Shown: one piece after another, positions 51,659-61,766 of the stretch
How the letters are laid out: each line of letters opens with the position of its first letter
How positions within the stretch are numbered: the stretch's first letter is position 1
Assembly (NCBI GenBank): GCA_031404815.1
Contig: JANNIH010000154.1
Coordinates: forward strand, 62,001-126,000
Length of the DNA: 64,000 bases
Source: DASYKS01 sp031404815
Lineage (GTDB): Bacteria > Acidobacteriota > Thermoanaerobaculia > Multivoradales > UBA5704
Direction of reading: 5' to 3'
Translations under genes and position numbers: made by a program
Notes under the pieces: model-generated
The model's input: the letters and a program-made list of their open reading frames with translations, nothing else
Told to the model about the DNA's origin: nothing
Database searches by the model: none

Positions 51659-52774
51659 ATGCCACCGGGTTTGACCCAACTGCTCAAGTCCATGGTCGAG
51701 CAGGGAGGCTCCGACCTCCATGTGACGACCAACTCGCCGCCCCAGATTCGGGTCGACGGTGTCTTGCGGCCGCTCAATCTGCCGCCGATGACGCCGACCG
51801 AGACCAAGCAGCTCGCCTATTCGATCCTGACCGATACCCAGAAGCACCGCCTCGAAGAGAACCTCGAGATCGACTTCTCGTTCGGAATCAAGGGCTTGGC
51901 GCGCTTCCGCGCCAATGTTTATCACCAGCGCGGCGCGATCGCCGCCGCGTTCCGACAGATTCCGTTCGAGATCAAGACCTTCCGCGATCTCGGCCTGCCG
52001 CCGGTGGTCGAACAACTGTGCGAGAAACCGCGTGGCCTGCTGCTGGTCACCGGTCCGACCGGCTCGGGCAAGACGACCACTCTCGCTTCCATGCTCGACA
52101 AGGTGAACCGTGAGCGGCACGAGCACATCGTGACCATCGAAGACCCGGTCGAGTACCTGCACAGCCACAAGAAGTGCATCGTCAACCAGCGCGAGCTGCA
52201 CGCCGACACCCATAGCTTCTCGAACGCGCTGCGCTCGGCATTGCGCCAGGACCCGGACGTGGTGCTGATCGGCGAGATGCGCGACCTCGAAACGGTCGAA
52301 GCGGCGCTACGTATCGCCGAGACCGGGCATTTGACCTTCGCCACCCTTCACACCAACTCGGCGGCGCAGACGATCAACCGGATCATCGACATGTTCCCGG
52401 CCCACCAGCAAGGGCAGATCCGGGTCCAGCTCTCGTTCGTTCTCGAGGGGATCCTCTGCCAGTCGCTGCTGCCACGTGCTTCCGGCAAGGGGCGGGCTCT
52501 CGCGATGGAAGTTTTGGTGCCGACCGCCGCGATCCGCAACCTGATTCGCGAGGACAAGGTGCATCAGATCTACGGCATGATGCAGGCAGGCCAAGCCAAG
52601 CACGGCATGCAGACGTTCAATCAATCGCTCGCCGTCCTCTACTTCAAGAAGCTGATCAGCCTGCAGACGGCGCTCGCGCGCTCGTCGCATGCCGACGAGC
52701 TTCAAGAGATCATCAACCGCGGTCCGGCGACCGTCGGTGGCGTACCGACCGGCGCCGGTGCCGCCCGGGCCTGA
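51659..52774 (+). CDS. pilT: type IV pilus retraction ATPase PilT
   Basis: A 371-residue PilT. Residues about 1-100 are the N-terminal PAS-like domain (GGSDLHVTTNSPPQIRVDG). Walker A is TGPTGSGKTTTLA, with the Asp box ITIEDPVEYLH and the Walker B VVLIGEMRDLETV, and the retraction motif AIRNLIREDK, the PilT-specific AIRNLIRE. It pulls back type IV pili for twitching. It leads a pil cluster with pilC, pilS and pilR. Confidence 0.96.
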   Translation: MPPGLTQLLKSMVEQGGSDLHVTTNSPPQIRVDGVLRPLNLPPMTPTETKQLAYSILTDTQKHRLEENLEIDFSFGIKGLARFRANVYHQRGAIAAAFRQIPFEIKTFRDLGLPPVVEQLCEKPRGLLLVTGPTGSGKTTTLASMLDKVNRERHEHIVTIEDPVEYLHSHKKCIVNQRELHADTHSFSNALRSALRQDPDVVLIGEMRDLETVEAALRIAETGHLTFATLHTNSAAQTINRIIDMFPAHQQGQIRVQLSFVLEGILCQSLLPRASGKGRALAMEVLVPTAAIRNLIREDKVHQIYGMMQAGQAKHGMQTFNQSLAVLYFKKLISLQTALARSSHADELQEIINRGPATVGGVPTGAGAARA

Positions 52775-52805
52775 GCTTCTTAGGACGGTCGGAGGAGTTA
52801 GAACA

Positions 52806-54011
52806 ATGCCCAGTTTCGTCTGGAAAGGCCGCACGCGGACGGGCCAGGCCCAAGAGGGTCAGCTCCTCGCCGACAACCGAGAGGCCGCGATCGCGGTCCT
52901 GCGTCGACAGCAGATCCAGGTCACGACGATGCGTGAGAAGGGCAAGGAAATCAAGGTCCTTCCCCGCATACCGCGCAGCATCGGCTCGAAGCGGATCGCG
53001 ATCTTCACCCGTCAGTTCTCAGTCATGCTGGACGCGGGTCTGCCGCTCGTGCAGTGCCTCGAGATTCTCGGCGCGCAAGAGGAGCATCAGGGGTTTCAGG
53101 CAATTCTCACCCAGGTGCGAACCGACGTCGAGTCCGGCTCGTCGCTTGCCGATGCGATGAGCAAGCATCCGAAGGCATTCGACAACCTGTTCGTCAATAT
53201 GGTCGCCGCGGGCGAAGCGGGCGGAATTCTCGACGTCATCCTGCAGCGCCTGTCGACCTATATCGAGAAGATCGTCAAGTTGAAGAGCCAGGTCAAATCG
53301 GCTCTCGTCTATCCGGTGACCGTGATCGTGATCGCCGCCGGCGTCGTCACGATCATCCTCTGGAAGGTGATCCCGGTCTTTGCGCAGTTGTTCGCCGGCC
53401 TGGGCAGCGAAATGCCGCTCCTCACCCGCCTGGTGATCGGGGCGAGCAACTTCGTGGCGCGGTTCTTTCCCTTCATCCTCATCGTTCTGGTCGCGCTCGT
53501 ATTCTTCATTCGCCAGTACCACAAGACGTACCGTGGTCGACGTGTGCTCGACGGCTTCTTGCTCAAGCTTCCGGTGATCGGAATGCTCCTGCGCAAGATC
53601 TCTGTTGCCCGGTTCTGCCGCACCCTGGGAACACTCACGGCATCGGGTGTACCGATTCTCGACGGCCTGGAGATTACGGCGAAGACCGCCGGCAACGCGA
53701 TCGTCGAAGACGCCGTGATGTCGGTGCGCAAGAGTGTCGAAGAGGGGCGCACGATCTCGGAGCCGCTCGGTGACACCAAGGTCTTTCCGCCGATGGTCGT
53801 CCAAATGATCAACGTCGGCGAGCAGACCGGTGCGCTCGACCAGATGCTGTCCAAGATCGCCGATTTCTACGAGGAGGAGGTCGACACCGCAGTCGACGGC
53901 CTGATGAAGCTTATGGAGCCGCTGATGATCACGGTCCTCGGCGTCGTCATCGGCACGATCGTTGCCGCTATGTACCTGCCGCTCTATTCGATTCTTTCGA
54001 AGATCGGCTGA
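52806..54011 (+). CDS. pilC: type IV pilus inner-membrane platform PilC
   Basis: A 401-residue PilC with two GspF domains (FTRQFSVMLDAGLPLVQCLE; FCRTLGTLTASGVPILDGLE) and three membrane helices. It couples the cytoplasmic ATPases to the pilus. GGAGGAG lies before the ATG at 52806; the longer frame is a shadow of the end of pilT. Confidence 0.95.
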   Translation: MPSFVWKGRTRTGQAQEGQLLADNREAAIAVLRRQQIQVTTMREKGKEIKVLPRIPRSIGSKRIAIFTRQFSVMLDAGLPLVQCLEILGAQEEHQGFQAILTQVRTDVESGSSLADAMSKHPKAFDNLFVNMVAAGEAGGILDVILQRLSTYIEKIVKLKSQVKSALVYPVTVIVIAAGVVTIILWKVIPVFAQLFAGLGSEMPLLTRLVIGASNFVARFFPFILIVLVALVFFIRQYHKTYRGRRVLDGFLLKLPVIGMLLRKISVARFCRTLGTLTASGVPILDGLEITAKTAGNAIVEDAVMSVRKSVEEGRTISEPLGDTKVFPPMVVQMINVGEQTGALDQMLSKIADFYEEEVDTAVDGLMKLMEPLMITVLGVVIGTIVAAMYLPLYSILSKIG

Positions 54012-54115
54012 ACGACGACGACCATGCGCTCTCGGGCGGTTTGCCGTCCGAGAGCCTCAGAGTTGCTCCCTTTCTCCAAGCCCATAGAACTCAAGAGACC
54101 GAGCCGCCGTTGCCG

Positions 54116-55876
54116 ATGCCCGCACTAGCCCGCCAGCTGCGCTGGTACATCGCAATCCGCCTGGTTGCGATCGGCAGCGTGCTCCTTTTGTTCTTCCTCC
54201 TGCAGCTGGCCGACACGAGACAGCCGACGGAGCTCTCGGAGCTCGGTACGCCGACAACCGCCCTTTCAACGTCTGATCCGAGCGCTCAACTCCAGCCGAT
54301 CGCTCCGGGAGAGAGCACCTCTCCGTACGGCTTTCTGTACATCATCGCGGCGCTCACCTTTGCTGCGACGTTGATCTACCTCGCTCTCCTCCGGCTGCTA
54401 CCGGATCATTACCAGCTTCAAGCTTACATTCAGTTCTTTGGTGACCTGCTGCTGATCACCGCATTGGTCTACCAGGTCGGGGGCATTTCGAGCCCGTTCT
54501 CGATGCTCTACTTGATCGTCATCGCGGTCGCCGCGACGATCCTTCGCCGCCGCGCAGGCGTTGCGGTCGCCACCGCCGCCTACGTGCTCTACGCGAGCCT
54601 GCTGCTGTCGATCCATTTCCATGCCATCCCGCTCCCCGTTTTCCCAGGTGACGAAGCATCGATCTGGCGCCTGACCTACAATCTCGCAGTCCACCTTTTC
54701 GGTTTCTACGCGGTGGCTTTGCTCACGTCGTATCTCGCCCACAACATCGCCCGTGCCGAGCAGGAACTCGAAGCGAAAAAAGAGGATCTTGCGGATCTTC
54801 AGGTCGTTCATCGCGATGTCATCGAGTCGATCAGTAGCGGTCTGGTGACCGCGGATCTCGAAGGGGTCATCAAGAGCGTCAATCGAGCAGGCACCGAGAT
54901 CCTGCGCAAAGGAGAGGCCGACTTGGTCGGAGCGCCGATTTGGTTTTCAGGCCTATTCTCCGCTGAGCGCTGGAGCGAACTCGCGAACGCGAGCGGCCAG
55001 AGCGGCAAGGTCCGATCCGAAGTTGAGCTGACCTACGGCGGCACCGCCGGCTACGTCGGCTTCTCGATCTCCCATCTCGCCGACGCCGATGGGGTCCAGC
55101 GGGGCTACATTCTGATCTTTCAGGACTTGACGCGCTGGCGCCGCCTGCAGGAAGAGATGCAGGTAAAGGACCGGATGGCCGCGGTGGGAGAGCTTGCGGC
55201 CGGACTCGCCCACGAGATCGGGAACCCTCTCGCGGCAATCTCTGGGTCGGTGCAAATGCTGTCCGCGAACTTTCCGGGCGAGTCCTCCCAACGTCGCCTG
55301 CTCGAGATCCTGCTCAAAGAGAGCCAGCGCCTCGATCGCACGATCAAGGGGTTTCTCCGTTTCGCCAAGCCGCGTGAGCTTTCGGCTTCGGAGTTCGACA
55401 TCGGCCGTCTCCTGACCGAGAATTTTGAGCTCCTCAAAAACAGCGGCGAGGTTTCGGAGCGCCATCGGTTGAGTCTCGACCTCGAGCCGACGAGCTCCAT
55501 CCTGATCGCCGATGCGGACCAGGTGAGCCAGATCTTCTGGAACCTGGCCAGAAACGCGTTGCGCGCTATGCCCGAAGGAGGCGATCTACGCATCTCCGGG
55601 CGCTCGGGTGGCGGCGCCTATCGGTTGCGCTTCGCCGATACCGGTCGCGGCATGTCGCCGGAACAGAGGGCGAACCTGTTCCATCCCTTTCGATCTTTCT
55701 TTGATGGCGGCACCGGGATCGGCATGGCAATCGTCTATCGAATCGTCCAAGAGCATCGTGGACAGGTCTCGGTCGAGAGCCGACCCGGCGAAGGAGCGAC
55801 CATCTCGGTCGAGCTGCCGTTGTCACCGCCAGACCCGACCGCCGCGGAGCTGGCAGTCGTGGAGGCAACCCCTTGA
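54116..55876 (+). CDS. pilS: PilS-like sensor histidine kinase
   Basis: A 586-residue kinase. Six membrane helices (about 10-210) are followed by a coiled coil and a PAS domain (VIESISSGLVTADLEGVI). The HisKA domain has the phospho-accepting His in LAHEIGNPLAAISGSVQML. The ATPase domain has N-box FWNLARNALRAM and G-boxes ADTGRGMSP and GGTGIGMAIV. I prefer the ATG at 54116; a start at 54041 is less likely. It is paired with pilR through a TTGA overlap. In other bacteria the pair controls pilin expression through sigma-54. Confidence 0.9.
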   Translation: MPALARQLRWYIAIRLVAIGSVLLLFFLLQLADTRQPTELSELGTPTTALSTSDPSAQLQPIAPGESTSPYGFLYIIAALTFAATLIYLALLRLLPDHYQLQAYIQFFGDLLLITALVYQVGGISSPFSMLYLIVIAVAATILRRRAGVAVATAAYVLYASLLLSIHFHAIPLPVFPGDEASIWRLTYNLAVHLFGFYAVALLTSYLAHNIARAEQELEAKKEDLADLQVVHRDVIESISSGLVTADLEGVIKSVNRAGTEILRKGEADLVGAPIWFSGLFSAERWSELANASGQSGKVRSEVELTYGGTAGYVGFSISHLADADGVQRGYILIFQDLTRWRRLQEEMQVKDRMAAVGELAAGLAHEIGNPLAAISGSVQMLSANFPGESSQRRLLEILLKESQRLDRTIKGFLRFAKPRELSASEFDIGRLLTENFELLKNSGEVSERHRLSLDLEPTSSILIADADQVSQIFWNLARNALRAMPEGGDLRISGRSGGGAYRLRFADTGRGMSPEQRANLFHPFRSFFDGGTGIGMAIVYRIVQEHRGQVSVESRPGEGATISVELPLSPPDPTAAELAVVEATP

Positions 55877-57273
55877 GCTCGAACAGCGCGCGTTTGTTGG
55901 TGGTGGATGACGAACCGAGCATGCTCGACATGCTGACTCTGCTCTTTGCTGACGAGGGGTACGCAGTCGAGACGGCACGCTCGACCGAGGAAGCCCGTCG
56001 CGTGCTCGCACAGGGCGGCCTCGACCTGGTTTTGTGCGACATCATGATGCCGGACGGCAACGGCCTGGATCTGCTGCGGGAGATCAAGGCCTCGAATCCG
56101 AACGCGCCGGTCATCATGATGACCGCTTACACCTCGACCAAGTCGGCGATCGATGCGATGAAGCTCGGCGCCTTCGACTACATTTCGAAGCCCTTCGACG
56201 TCGATGAACTGAGGATCATCGTGCAGAAGGCTTTAGAGCGCGCCGAGCTGGTCGACGAGAACGTCTACCTCCGCAAAGAGCTGGAGAAGAAATATACATT
56301 CAACAACATCATCGGCCGCAGCGCGCGGATGCAGGCCATTTTCTCGTTGATCGAGCGCATCGCGCGCACGGCGTCGACGGTCCTGATTCAGGGTGAGAGT
56401 GGCACCGGCAAAGAGCTGATCGCTCGCGCGATCCATTACGCCAGCCCGCGCGCCGCAAACCGAATCCTCGCGATCAACTGCGGTGCTCTCCCCGAAAACC
56501 TGCTCGAAAGCGAGCTGTTCGGCCATGAGCGAGGTGCGTTCACCGGCGCGGTGCGCGACAAGAAGGGCCTATTCCAAGAGGCCAATCGTGGCACTCTCTT
56601 TTTGGACGAGATCGGCGAGATGTCGCTCACTATGCAAGTCAAGTTGCTGCGTGCCTTACAGGAGCGGAAGATCCGCAAAGTGGGGGGCAACAACGAGGAG
56701 TCGGTGGACGTTCGAGTGATCGCTGCGACCAATCAGAACCTGGAAGAGCGGATCGCCAAAGGTGATTTTCGCGAAGACCTTTTCTATCGGATCAACGTCA
56801 TCCCGATCCAGCTGCCACCCTTGCGTCAACGGCGCGAAGATGTGCCGCTCTTGGTCGACTTCTTCCTCCAAAAGTACTGCAAGGAGATGAATCTTTCGCC
56901 GCGCCAAATCTCGACCGACGCGATGCGCATGCTCGAAGGATACGACTGGCCGGGCAACGTCCGCGAGCTCGAGAACATGATCGAGCGCACTCTCGCGCTC
57001 GCCCACGGCGAGACAATCACGACCAAGGACATGCCGGTGCAGCTGCTCACGCACCGCAAAAGCCACGGCGAGATCGTGACCCTGCCCGATGAGGGTCTCG
57101 ACCTCGAGGCCTATCTCGAGGACATCCGCGCCCAGCTCATGGTCCAGGGGCTCGAGCGCACCAACGGGGTCCAAACCCAGGCCGCCGAGCTGCTCGGCAT
57201 GAGTTTCCGTTCGTTCCGCTACTACGCCAAGAAGGCCGGCTTGAAGGGCGGCGCCGAAAGCGACGAGGAGTGA
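55873..57273 (+). CDS. pilR: PilR-like NtrC-family response regulator
   Basis: A 466-residue regulator. The receiver domain has LLVVDDEPSML and the phospho-acceptor Asp in LVLCDIMMPDGNG. The AAA+ domain has Walker A QGESGTGKELIA, the sigma-54 loop GAFTGA, and Walker B LFLDEIGEM. The Fis-type helix-turn-helix is QTQAAELLGMSFRSFRYYAKKAG. The start is a TTG overlapping pilS. No pilin gene lies in this window for it to activate. Confidence 0.92.
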   Translation: MSSNSARLLVVDDEPSMLDMLTLLFADEGYAVETARSTEEARRVLAQGGLDLVLCDIMMPDGNGLDLLREIKASNPNAPVIMMTAYTSTKSAIDAMKLGAFDYISKPFDVDELRIIVQKALERAELVDENVYLRKELEKKYTFNNIIGRSARMQAIFSLIERIARTASTVLIQGESGTGKELIARAIHYASPRAANRILAINCGALPENLLESELFGHERGAFTGAVRDKKGLFQEANRGTLFLDEIGEMSLTMQVKLLRALQERKIRKVGGNNEESVDVRVIAATNQNLEERIAKGDFREDLFYRINVIPIQLPPLRQRREDVPLLVDFFLQKYCKEMNLSPRQISTDAMRMLEGYDWPGNVRELENMIERTLALAHGETITTKDMPVQLLTHRKSHGEIVTLPDEGLDLEAYLEDIRAQLMVQGLERTNGVQTQAAELLGMSFRSFRYYAKKAGLKGGAESDEE

Positions 57274-57289
57274 GGCCGAGAGGTTCGAC

Positions 57290-58840
57290 CTACTTCTCGA
57301 ACAGCAGCTCCACCGGAACAATCTCGATTGCGGCGGCTTTGAGTTTCGTCCGTTGAATGCCCTCGTCCTCGGCGAGCAGCTCGGCCGAGACTTCCGACGC
57401 GTATTTTTTGGGCGTAGGAGTGTCCCGTTCGATCGCGGCCGCGAGTTCGGCTGCGTCGGCGGTTACCAGGACGATACGGAGGTTGGCCGTCTGGAGGTAT
57501 TTCCGGATCGCCTGGTTCACGTCCTCGACGGTCATCTTCGCGAGCCGTTGGTCGACTTCGTCGATGAACGGCGACATGCCGTAATAGCGGCTGTCGAGCG
57601 CAAACCCCAGTCGGTCGGCGAGCGTCTGCGTCCAAAGTTTTGTGTAGTTGGTGAGAAACGAACGGGTGAGTTCGAAATCCGCTGCGGTCATGCCTTCACG
57701 GATCAGCCGGTCGAGTTCGAATAGAGCGCCGCGGAGCGCGAACTGCGCATCGGCAGGCTGCACGGGACGTAACCAGATCGAGAAATACTGCTGGCGCCGC
57801 GGGGAGCCTGGGGTCGGTGAGTTGGTAAACGGCGGTACCGGGTAGTACTCGAGGTAAGCATAGTCGCCATAATTGAGCCCACGCTTTTCGCGCAGCTCTC
57901 GGTACAGAACGCCGTGCGAGGTTCGATGCTCGCCAAGGAAGCTGGCGGCGACCATCAGCGGGTAGTAGTCGGCGTCCGCGCGGGTGAGCGGGAGGGGGAA
58001 GCCGAAATGAATCCCCACTGAGGCGGTCGCCTTCCCGACCAGGGTGAATCGCCGACCCGAAGGTGTCACAGGGCTCGGCAGCTCGCGGGCGACCGCGGAC
58101 CCGAGAGGTAACTTCGTAAAGCCGGTCTTGAGCTGGGCGATCCACCCTTCGGGATAGCCGCCGCCCACGCCGAGCAGCAGGCGGCTGCGGGTGAAGTTCT
58201 CCTGGTAGAAGCGCCTTACGTCGTCGAGCGTGATTTGACTCAACCCCTGGACCGTACCCGCCGGTGGATGGGCATACGGGTGGTTGGGGAAGATCGCACC
58301 TTGAATCGCCTCCAGGCCGAGCAGCTCGTCGTTGGTGGCGCGCAGAGAGGTGGTCAGGGTGACCAGCAGTTGCTCTTTGCTGCGCTCGAAGTCGGCTTGC
58401 GAAAAGGCCGGCTGCGTGATCGCCTCGACCAAGAGAGAGGTGTATTCGCCCAGCTTGTCGCGATGGACCTGGCCGGTGATCGTCGTCACCTCGCGGTCGG
58501 TCGAAACGTCGATCGAGGCGGCCATCGGGTAGAGCGCTTCGACCAGAGCCGAGTAGCTGCGCGCGGTCGTTCCCGCCTGGCCGAGCAGCAGGCCGGTGAG
58601 CGCTGCGAGCCCCTCCTTGCCGGCAGGGTCGTCGATCGAACCGACCCGAAAGAGCAGCCGCACCGCGACCAACGGCGAATTCGGGCTCGGCACCGCAATC
58701 GTTTCGATCTGAGGATCGATCGGCACGGCCGCTTGAACCGCCTTTGGCACGGGCTTCTTCTTCGCTTTCGCCGCTTCGGCGGGCGCACACAGCAGGGTGA
58801 TGAGAGCCAGAAGGCCGAAGCCCACGCACTTCGTCGTCAT
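57290..58840 (-). CDS. M16-family peptidase-like subunit without zinc motif
   Basis: A 516-residue protein with a signal peptide (MTTKCVGFGLLALITLLCAPAEA) and the two-domain M16 fold (PNSPLVAVRLLFRVGSIDDP; FPLPLTRADADYYPLMVAAS, including Y-rich substrate loop). The HxxEH site is replaced by LTGLLLGQ, so it cannot bind zinc. It overlaps the active subunit gene by ATGA. The two probably form an M16B heterodimer in the periplasm. Confidence 0.88.
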   Translation of the reverse strand: MTTKCVGFGLLALITLLCAPAEAAKAKKKPVPKAVQAAVPIDPQIETIAVPSPNSPLVAVRLLFRVGSIDDPAGKEGLAALTGLLLGQAGTTARSYSALVEALYPMAASIDVSTDREVTTITGQVHRDKLGEYTSLLVEAITQPAFSQADFERSKEQLLVTLTTSLRATNDELLGLEAIQGAIFPNHPYAHPPAGTVQGLSQITLDDVRRFYQENFTRSRLLLGVGGGYPEGWIAQLKTGFTKLPLGSAVARELPSPVTPSGRRFTLVGKATASVGIHFGFPLPLTRADADYYPLMVAASFLGEHRTSHGVLYRELREKRGLNYGDYAYLEYYPVPPFTNSPTPGSPRRQQYFSIWLRPVQPADAQFALRGALFELDRLIREGMTAADFELTRSFLTNYTKLWTQTLADRLGFALDSRYYGMSPFIDEVDQRLAKMTVEDVNQAIRKYLQTANLRIVLVTADAAELAAAIERDTPTPKKYASEVSAELLAEDEGIQRTKLKAAAIEIVPVELLFEK

Positions 58841-60282
58841 CGTCCGTTTCCTCCCGGGGTGCGGTTCGGCTCAGCTGTCGGAGTGGGCTCGTTCGGTGCC
58901 TGGTAACCGAGGGTGATCCCGGTCTCGCGACTCGGCACCAGGACCTCGCGCGCGAGGCGTTGCATATCGGCGGGGGTCACTTCGGCGTAGCGCCGATAGA
59001 GCTGATTGAGGGTTTGGACATCGCCGGTGATCGCGAGCATCCCGGCGAGCTGCTCGGCGACCGCGCCGGGGCTATCGAGGCCGGCGGCAAAGGCGTAGCG
59101 CAGATGCGACTTGATGCGATCGAGACGGACCGGATCGACCGGATCGTTTTGGAGTTTCGCGAGATGGTCTGCGATCACTTTTCGCACCTGCGGAAGGAGT
59201 TCCCGTGAGCGCACCCGGGCGAAGATGTTGAACAGCGAGGGATCGCGTCGCGCCGAAATACCGCCCGCGATGTTGTCCACCCATTGCTTGTCGACCACCA
59301 GCTCTTGGTAGAGCGGAGCTGATTCGCTGAACAGGAACTGGCCGATCAGGTCGAGCGCCGCCCAGTCGCTCGAAGCGGTGGAAAATGCGGGTGCGCGGTA
59401 GCCCTCTAGCAAGTGAGGACGCACGGGACCCGACCAGTTGATCACGGCCGAGCGCGGATCGGTTTGCATTGGCTCGACCGGCACCTCGACCGGTCGGTAC
59501 CCTCGTTTCCAGTCTCCATAGTAGCGCTCTGCCAGCTTGAAGACCTGCTCCGGCTCGACGTCGCCCACCACCAGCACGATGCAGTTCTCCGGTCGATAGA
59601 AGCGCTGGAAGAACTGCAGACTGAAGGTGTACTGCTCGGGCATCGCCTGGATGTCCGCGAGAAAGCCGATCGTGGTGTGTTTGTAAGTGTGGCGGGTGAA
59701 CGCCAGATCCTGGAGCTTCTCGAACATCGGCAGCATCGGGCTCGACACACCTTTTGCGTACTCGCCTCGCACGGCGAGCGCCTCGGTGCGGAAGTCGGAC
59801 TCCGAGTATTTCAAGTTCCTGAACCGGTCGGATTCGAGATCGACCATCGTCTCGAGCTCCCGTTTCGGCCCGACGATGTGGTAGAGGGTCAGGTCGTCGT
59901 CCGTCGAGGCGTTCGAGTCGGCGCCCATACGCTTGAGGATCTCGCCGTACCGTTCCTTCGAGTACTTTTCTGTGCCCCGGAACATCATGTGCTCGAAAAA
60001 ATGGGCAAAGCCACTCTTACCGGCTTCGACTTCGTCGCGCGAGCCGGTGCGGACGACCGTGTAGTAGGCCACGGTGCCAGGGCTGTCGAACGGCACCGTG
60101 ATCACCTGGAGTCCGTTGCCGAGCGTCCTCTGCGCGACCGCAAAGGGAAAGATGTCGGCGATCGGAGCGATCGGAGCGATCAAAACATGGGGTTCGGCGG
60201 CCCGCACCGCAACGGTGCAGGTGATCGCCAGAGCCGGCGCCAGTACCGACCAGGCCGGCGGGATACCAAAACGGGGTTTCAC
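58837..60282 (-). CDS. zinc-dependent M16 peptidase
   Basis: A 481-residue M16 peptidase. A signal-peptide-like N-terminus leads to TLGNGLQVITVP and the inverted zinc motif HFFEH in GFAHFFEHMMFRGT. The downstream Glu is in the expected region (TVDLESDRFRNL-type sequence). It is the first gene of the pair and presumably supplies catalysis, with the inactive partner shaping the chamber. Confidence 0.92.
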   Translation of the reverse strand: MKPRFGIPPAWSVLAPALAITCTVAVRAAEPHVLIAPIAPIADIFPFAVAQRTLGNGLQVITVPFDSPGTVAYYTVVRTGSRDEVEAGKSGFAHFFEHMMFRGTEKYSKERYGEILKRMGADSNASTDDDLTLYHIVGPKRELETMVDLESDRFRNLKYSESDFRTEALAVRGEYAKGVSSPMLPMFEKLQDLAFTRHTYKHTTIGFLADIQAMPEQYTFSLQFFQRFYRPENCIVLVVGDVEPEQVFKLAERYYGDWKRGYRPVEVPVEPMQTDPRSAVINWSGPVRPHLLEGYRAPAFSTASSDWAALDLIGQFLFSESAPLYQELVVDKQWVDNIAGGISARRDPSLFNIFARVRSRELLPQVRKVIADHLAKLQNDPVDPVRLDRIKSHLRYAFAAGLDSPGAVAEQLAGMLAITGDVQTLNQLYRRYAEVTPADMQRLAREVLVPSRETGITLGYQAPNEPTPTAEPNRTPGGNGR

Positions 60283-60377
60283 AGTCGCACCTCCTTTGTG
60301 GGCTTCGACACCACCCTAACGAGCACTCGGTCGCTCCGACTATCCCCCGGAGCACCCGGTATCCTAATCTACGGGGG

Positions 60378-61766
60378 ATGAAGAGCAAGGTTCCCGTCGC
60401 CGCTCCCCTGGTCCTGCTACTCCTGCTTGCCGCGCTCGGCGCCCTGGTTGCCCTCCGCCTCGGTCCTCGCCCGGCCTCGTTGGCAGCCCCCCCGGCGGCG
60501 CCGGCCGCCTCAGACGCTGCGGCACCCGGCACCGGCGGTCTCTCCGCCCGGCGTACGCCGGTCGTAGATGTGGTCGAAAAGGTCGCGCCGGCTGTGGTCA
60601 ACATCTCCGCCGAATCCATCGTCCGCGAAGTCGATCCGTTTTTCGGTCAGTTCTTCGGCTCCCGCAGCCGCCGTTCGCAGTCGCTCGGCTCCGGATTCGT
60701 GATCGATCCGTCCGGTATCGTGGTCACCAACGCTCATGTCGTCGAGGGCGCGTCGAAGATCGTGGTCACCCTGCTCGATGGCCGCGAACTCGACGCCGAA
60801 GTGCTCGGGTTCGACCACGACGCCGATCTCGCGGTGCTCAATATTCAGGGCGGTAAGAATCTGCCCGCCGCGCCGCTCGGTACCAGCATCGATCTGATGA
60901 TCGGCGAATCGGTCGTTGCGATCGGCAACCCGTTCGGTCTGTCGAACTCGGTCACGGCGGGCGTGCTCTCGGCCCGCGGGCGCTCGGTCCCTTCCGACAG
61001 CGGCGAGCGGATCTTCACCGATTTCCTGCAGACCGATGCCTCGATCAATCCGGGCAATTCCGGGGGTCCCCTGGTCAACATCCTGGGCGAAGTGATCGGA
61101 ATCAACACCGCGATCGTGTCGGGGGCCAACAGCGTCGGCTTCGCCATCCCCGCCGATCGGGCGAGGCGGATCGTCGAGGATCTGCTCCGTTTCGGCGAGC
61201 TTCGGCCGCTTTGGACCGGCCTCCGCCTGGTCACGGTGGACGCCGAAGTCGCGCGCCGCTACCAGATCGAGGCCAACCGAGGCGCCCTGGTCTACAAAAT
61301 CTATCCAGGCTCGCCCGCCGCGAAAGCAGGTCTGGCCGAAGGCGATCTGGTGACGGCGGTGGGGGGGCGTCCGGTGGCTGCCCGGGAGGATGTCAGCACC
61401 GAACTCTACACCCTCCCCGCCGGCCGAGGCGTTGCGCTCGAGGTGCGCCGCGGTGGCCGGGCGATCCGTTCGACGCTCCTGCCGGTGGCGCCGCCGCCCG
61501 GGCTCGGGCTGCGCATTCTGAACGAGCAGGTCGGGCTGTCCGTCGAGATCGACCGCGGCTCGATCGTGGTCGGAGGAGTCGCCGCGGGAAGCGCCGCCGC
61601 GCGGGCCGGCCTGCGCCCCGGAGACGGCATCCTCGGGGCCAACGGTCGCGAACTCAAAGATCTCGAGAACCTGGGCGAAGAAGTCCTCCGTGGCTTCGAC
61701 CGGGGCGGTCTGCCGCTGGTGGTCCAGCGAGGCCGCTACTCCTACAACCTGGAGTTCCCCTTCTAG
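60378..61766 (+). CDS. HtrA/DegP-type periplasmic serine protease
   Basis: A 462-residue protease with an N-terminal membrane anchor or signal (about residues 5-30). The trypsin-like domain has the triad His in VVTNAHVVEGA, Asp in FDHDADLAVL and Ser in PGNSGGPLV. Two PDZ domains follow (about 275-360 and 375-462; the first contains VYKIYPGSPAAKAGLAEGD). It degrades or refolds damaged envelope proteins. It is followed directly by the MscS gene. Confidence 0.94.
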   Translation: MKSKVPVAAPLVLLLLLAALGALVALRLGPRPASLAAPPAAPAASDAAAPGTGGLSARRTPVVDVVEKVAPAVVNISAESIVREVDPFFGQFFGSRSRRSQSLGSGFVIDPSGIVVTNAHVVEGASKIVVTLLDGRELDAEVLGFDHDADLAVLNIQGGKNLPAAPLGTSIDLMIGESVVAIGNPFGLSNSVTAGVLSARGRSVPSDSGERIFTDFLQTDASINPGNSGGPLVNILGEVIGINTAIVSGANSVGFAIPADRARRIVEDLLRFGELRPLWTGLRLVTVDAEVARRYQIEANRGALVYKIYPGSPAAKAGLAEGDLVTAVGGRPVAAREDVSTELYTLPAGRGVALEVRRGGRAIRSTLLPVAPPPGLGLRILNEQVGLSVEIDRGSIVVGGVAAGSAAARAGLRPGDGILGANGRELKDLENLGEEVLRGFDRGGLPLVVQRGRYSYNLEFPF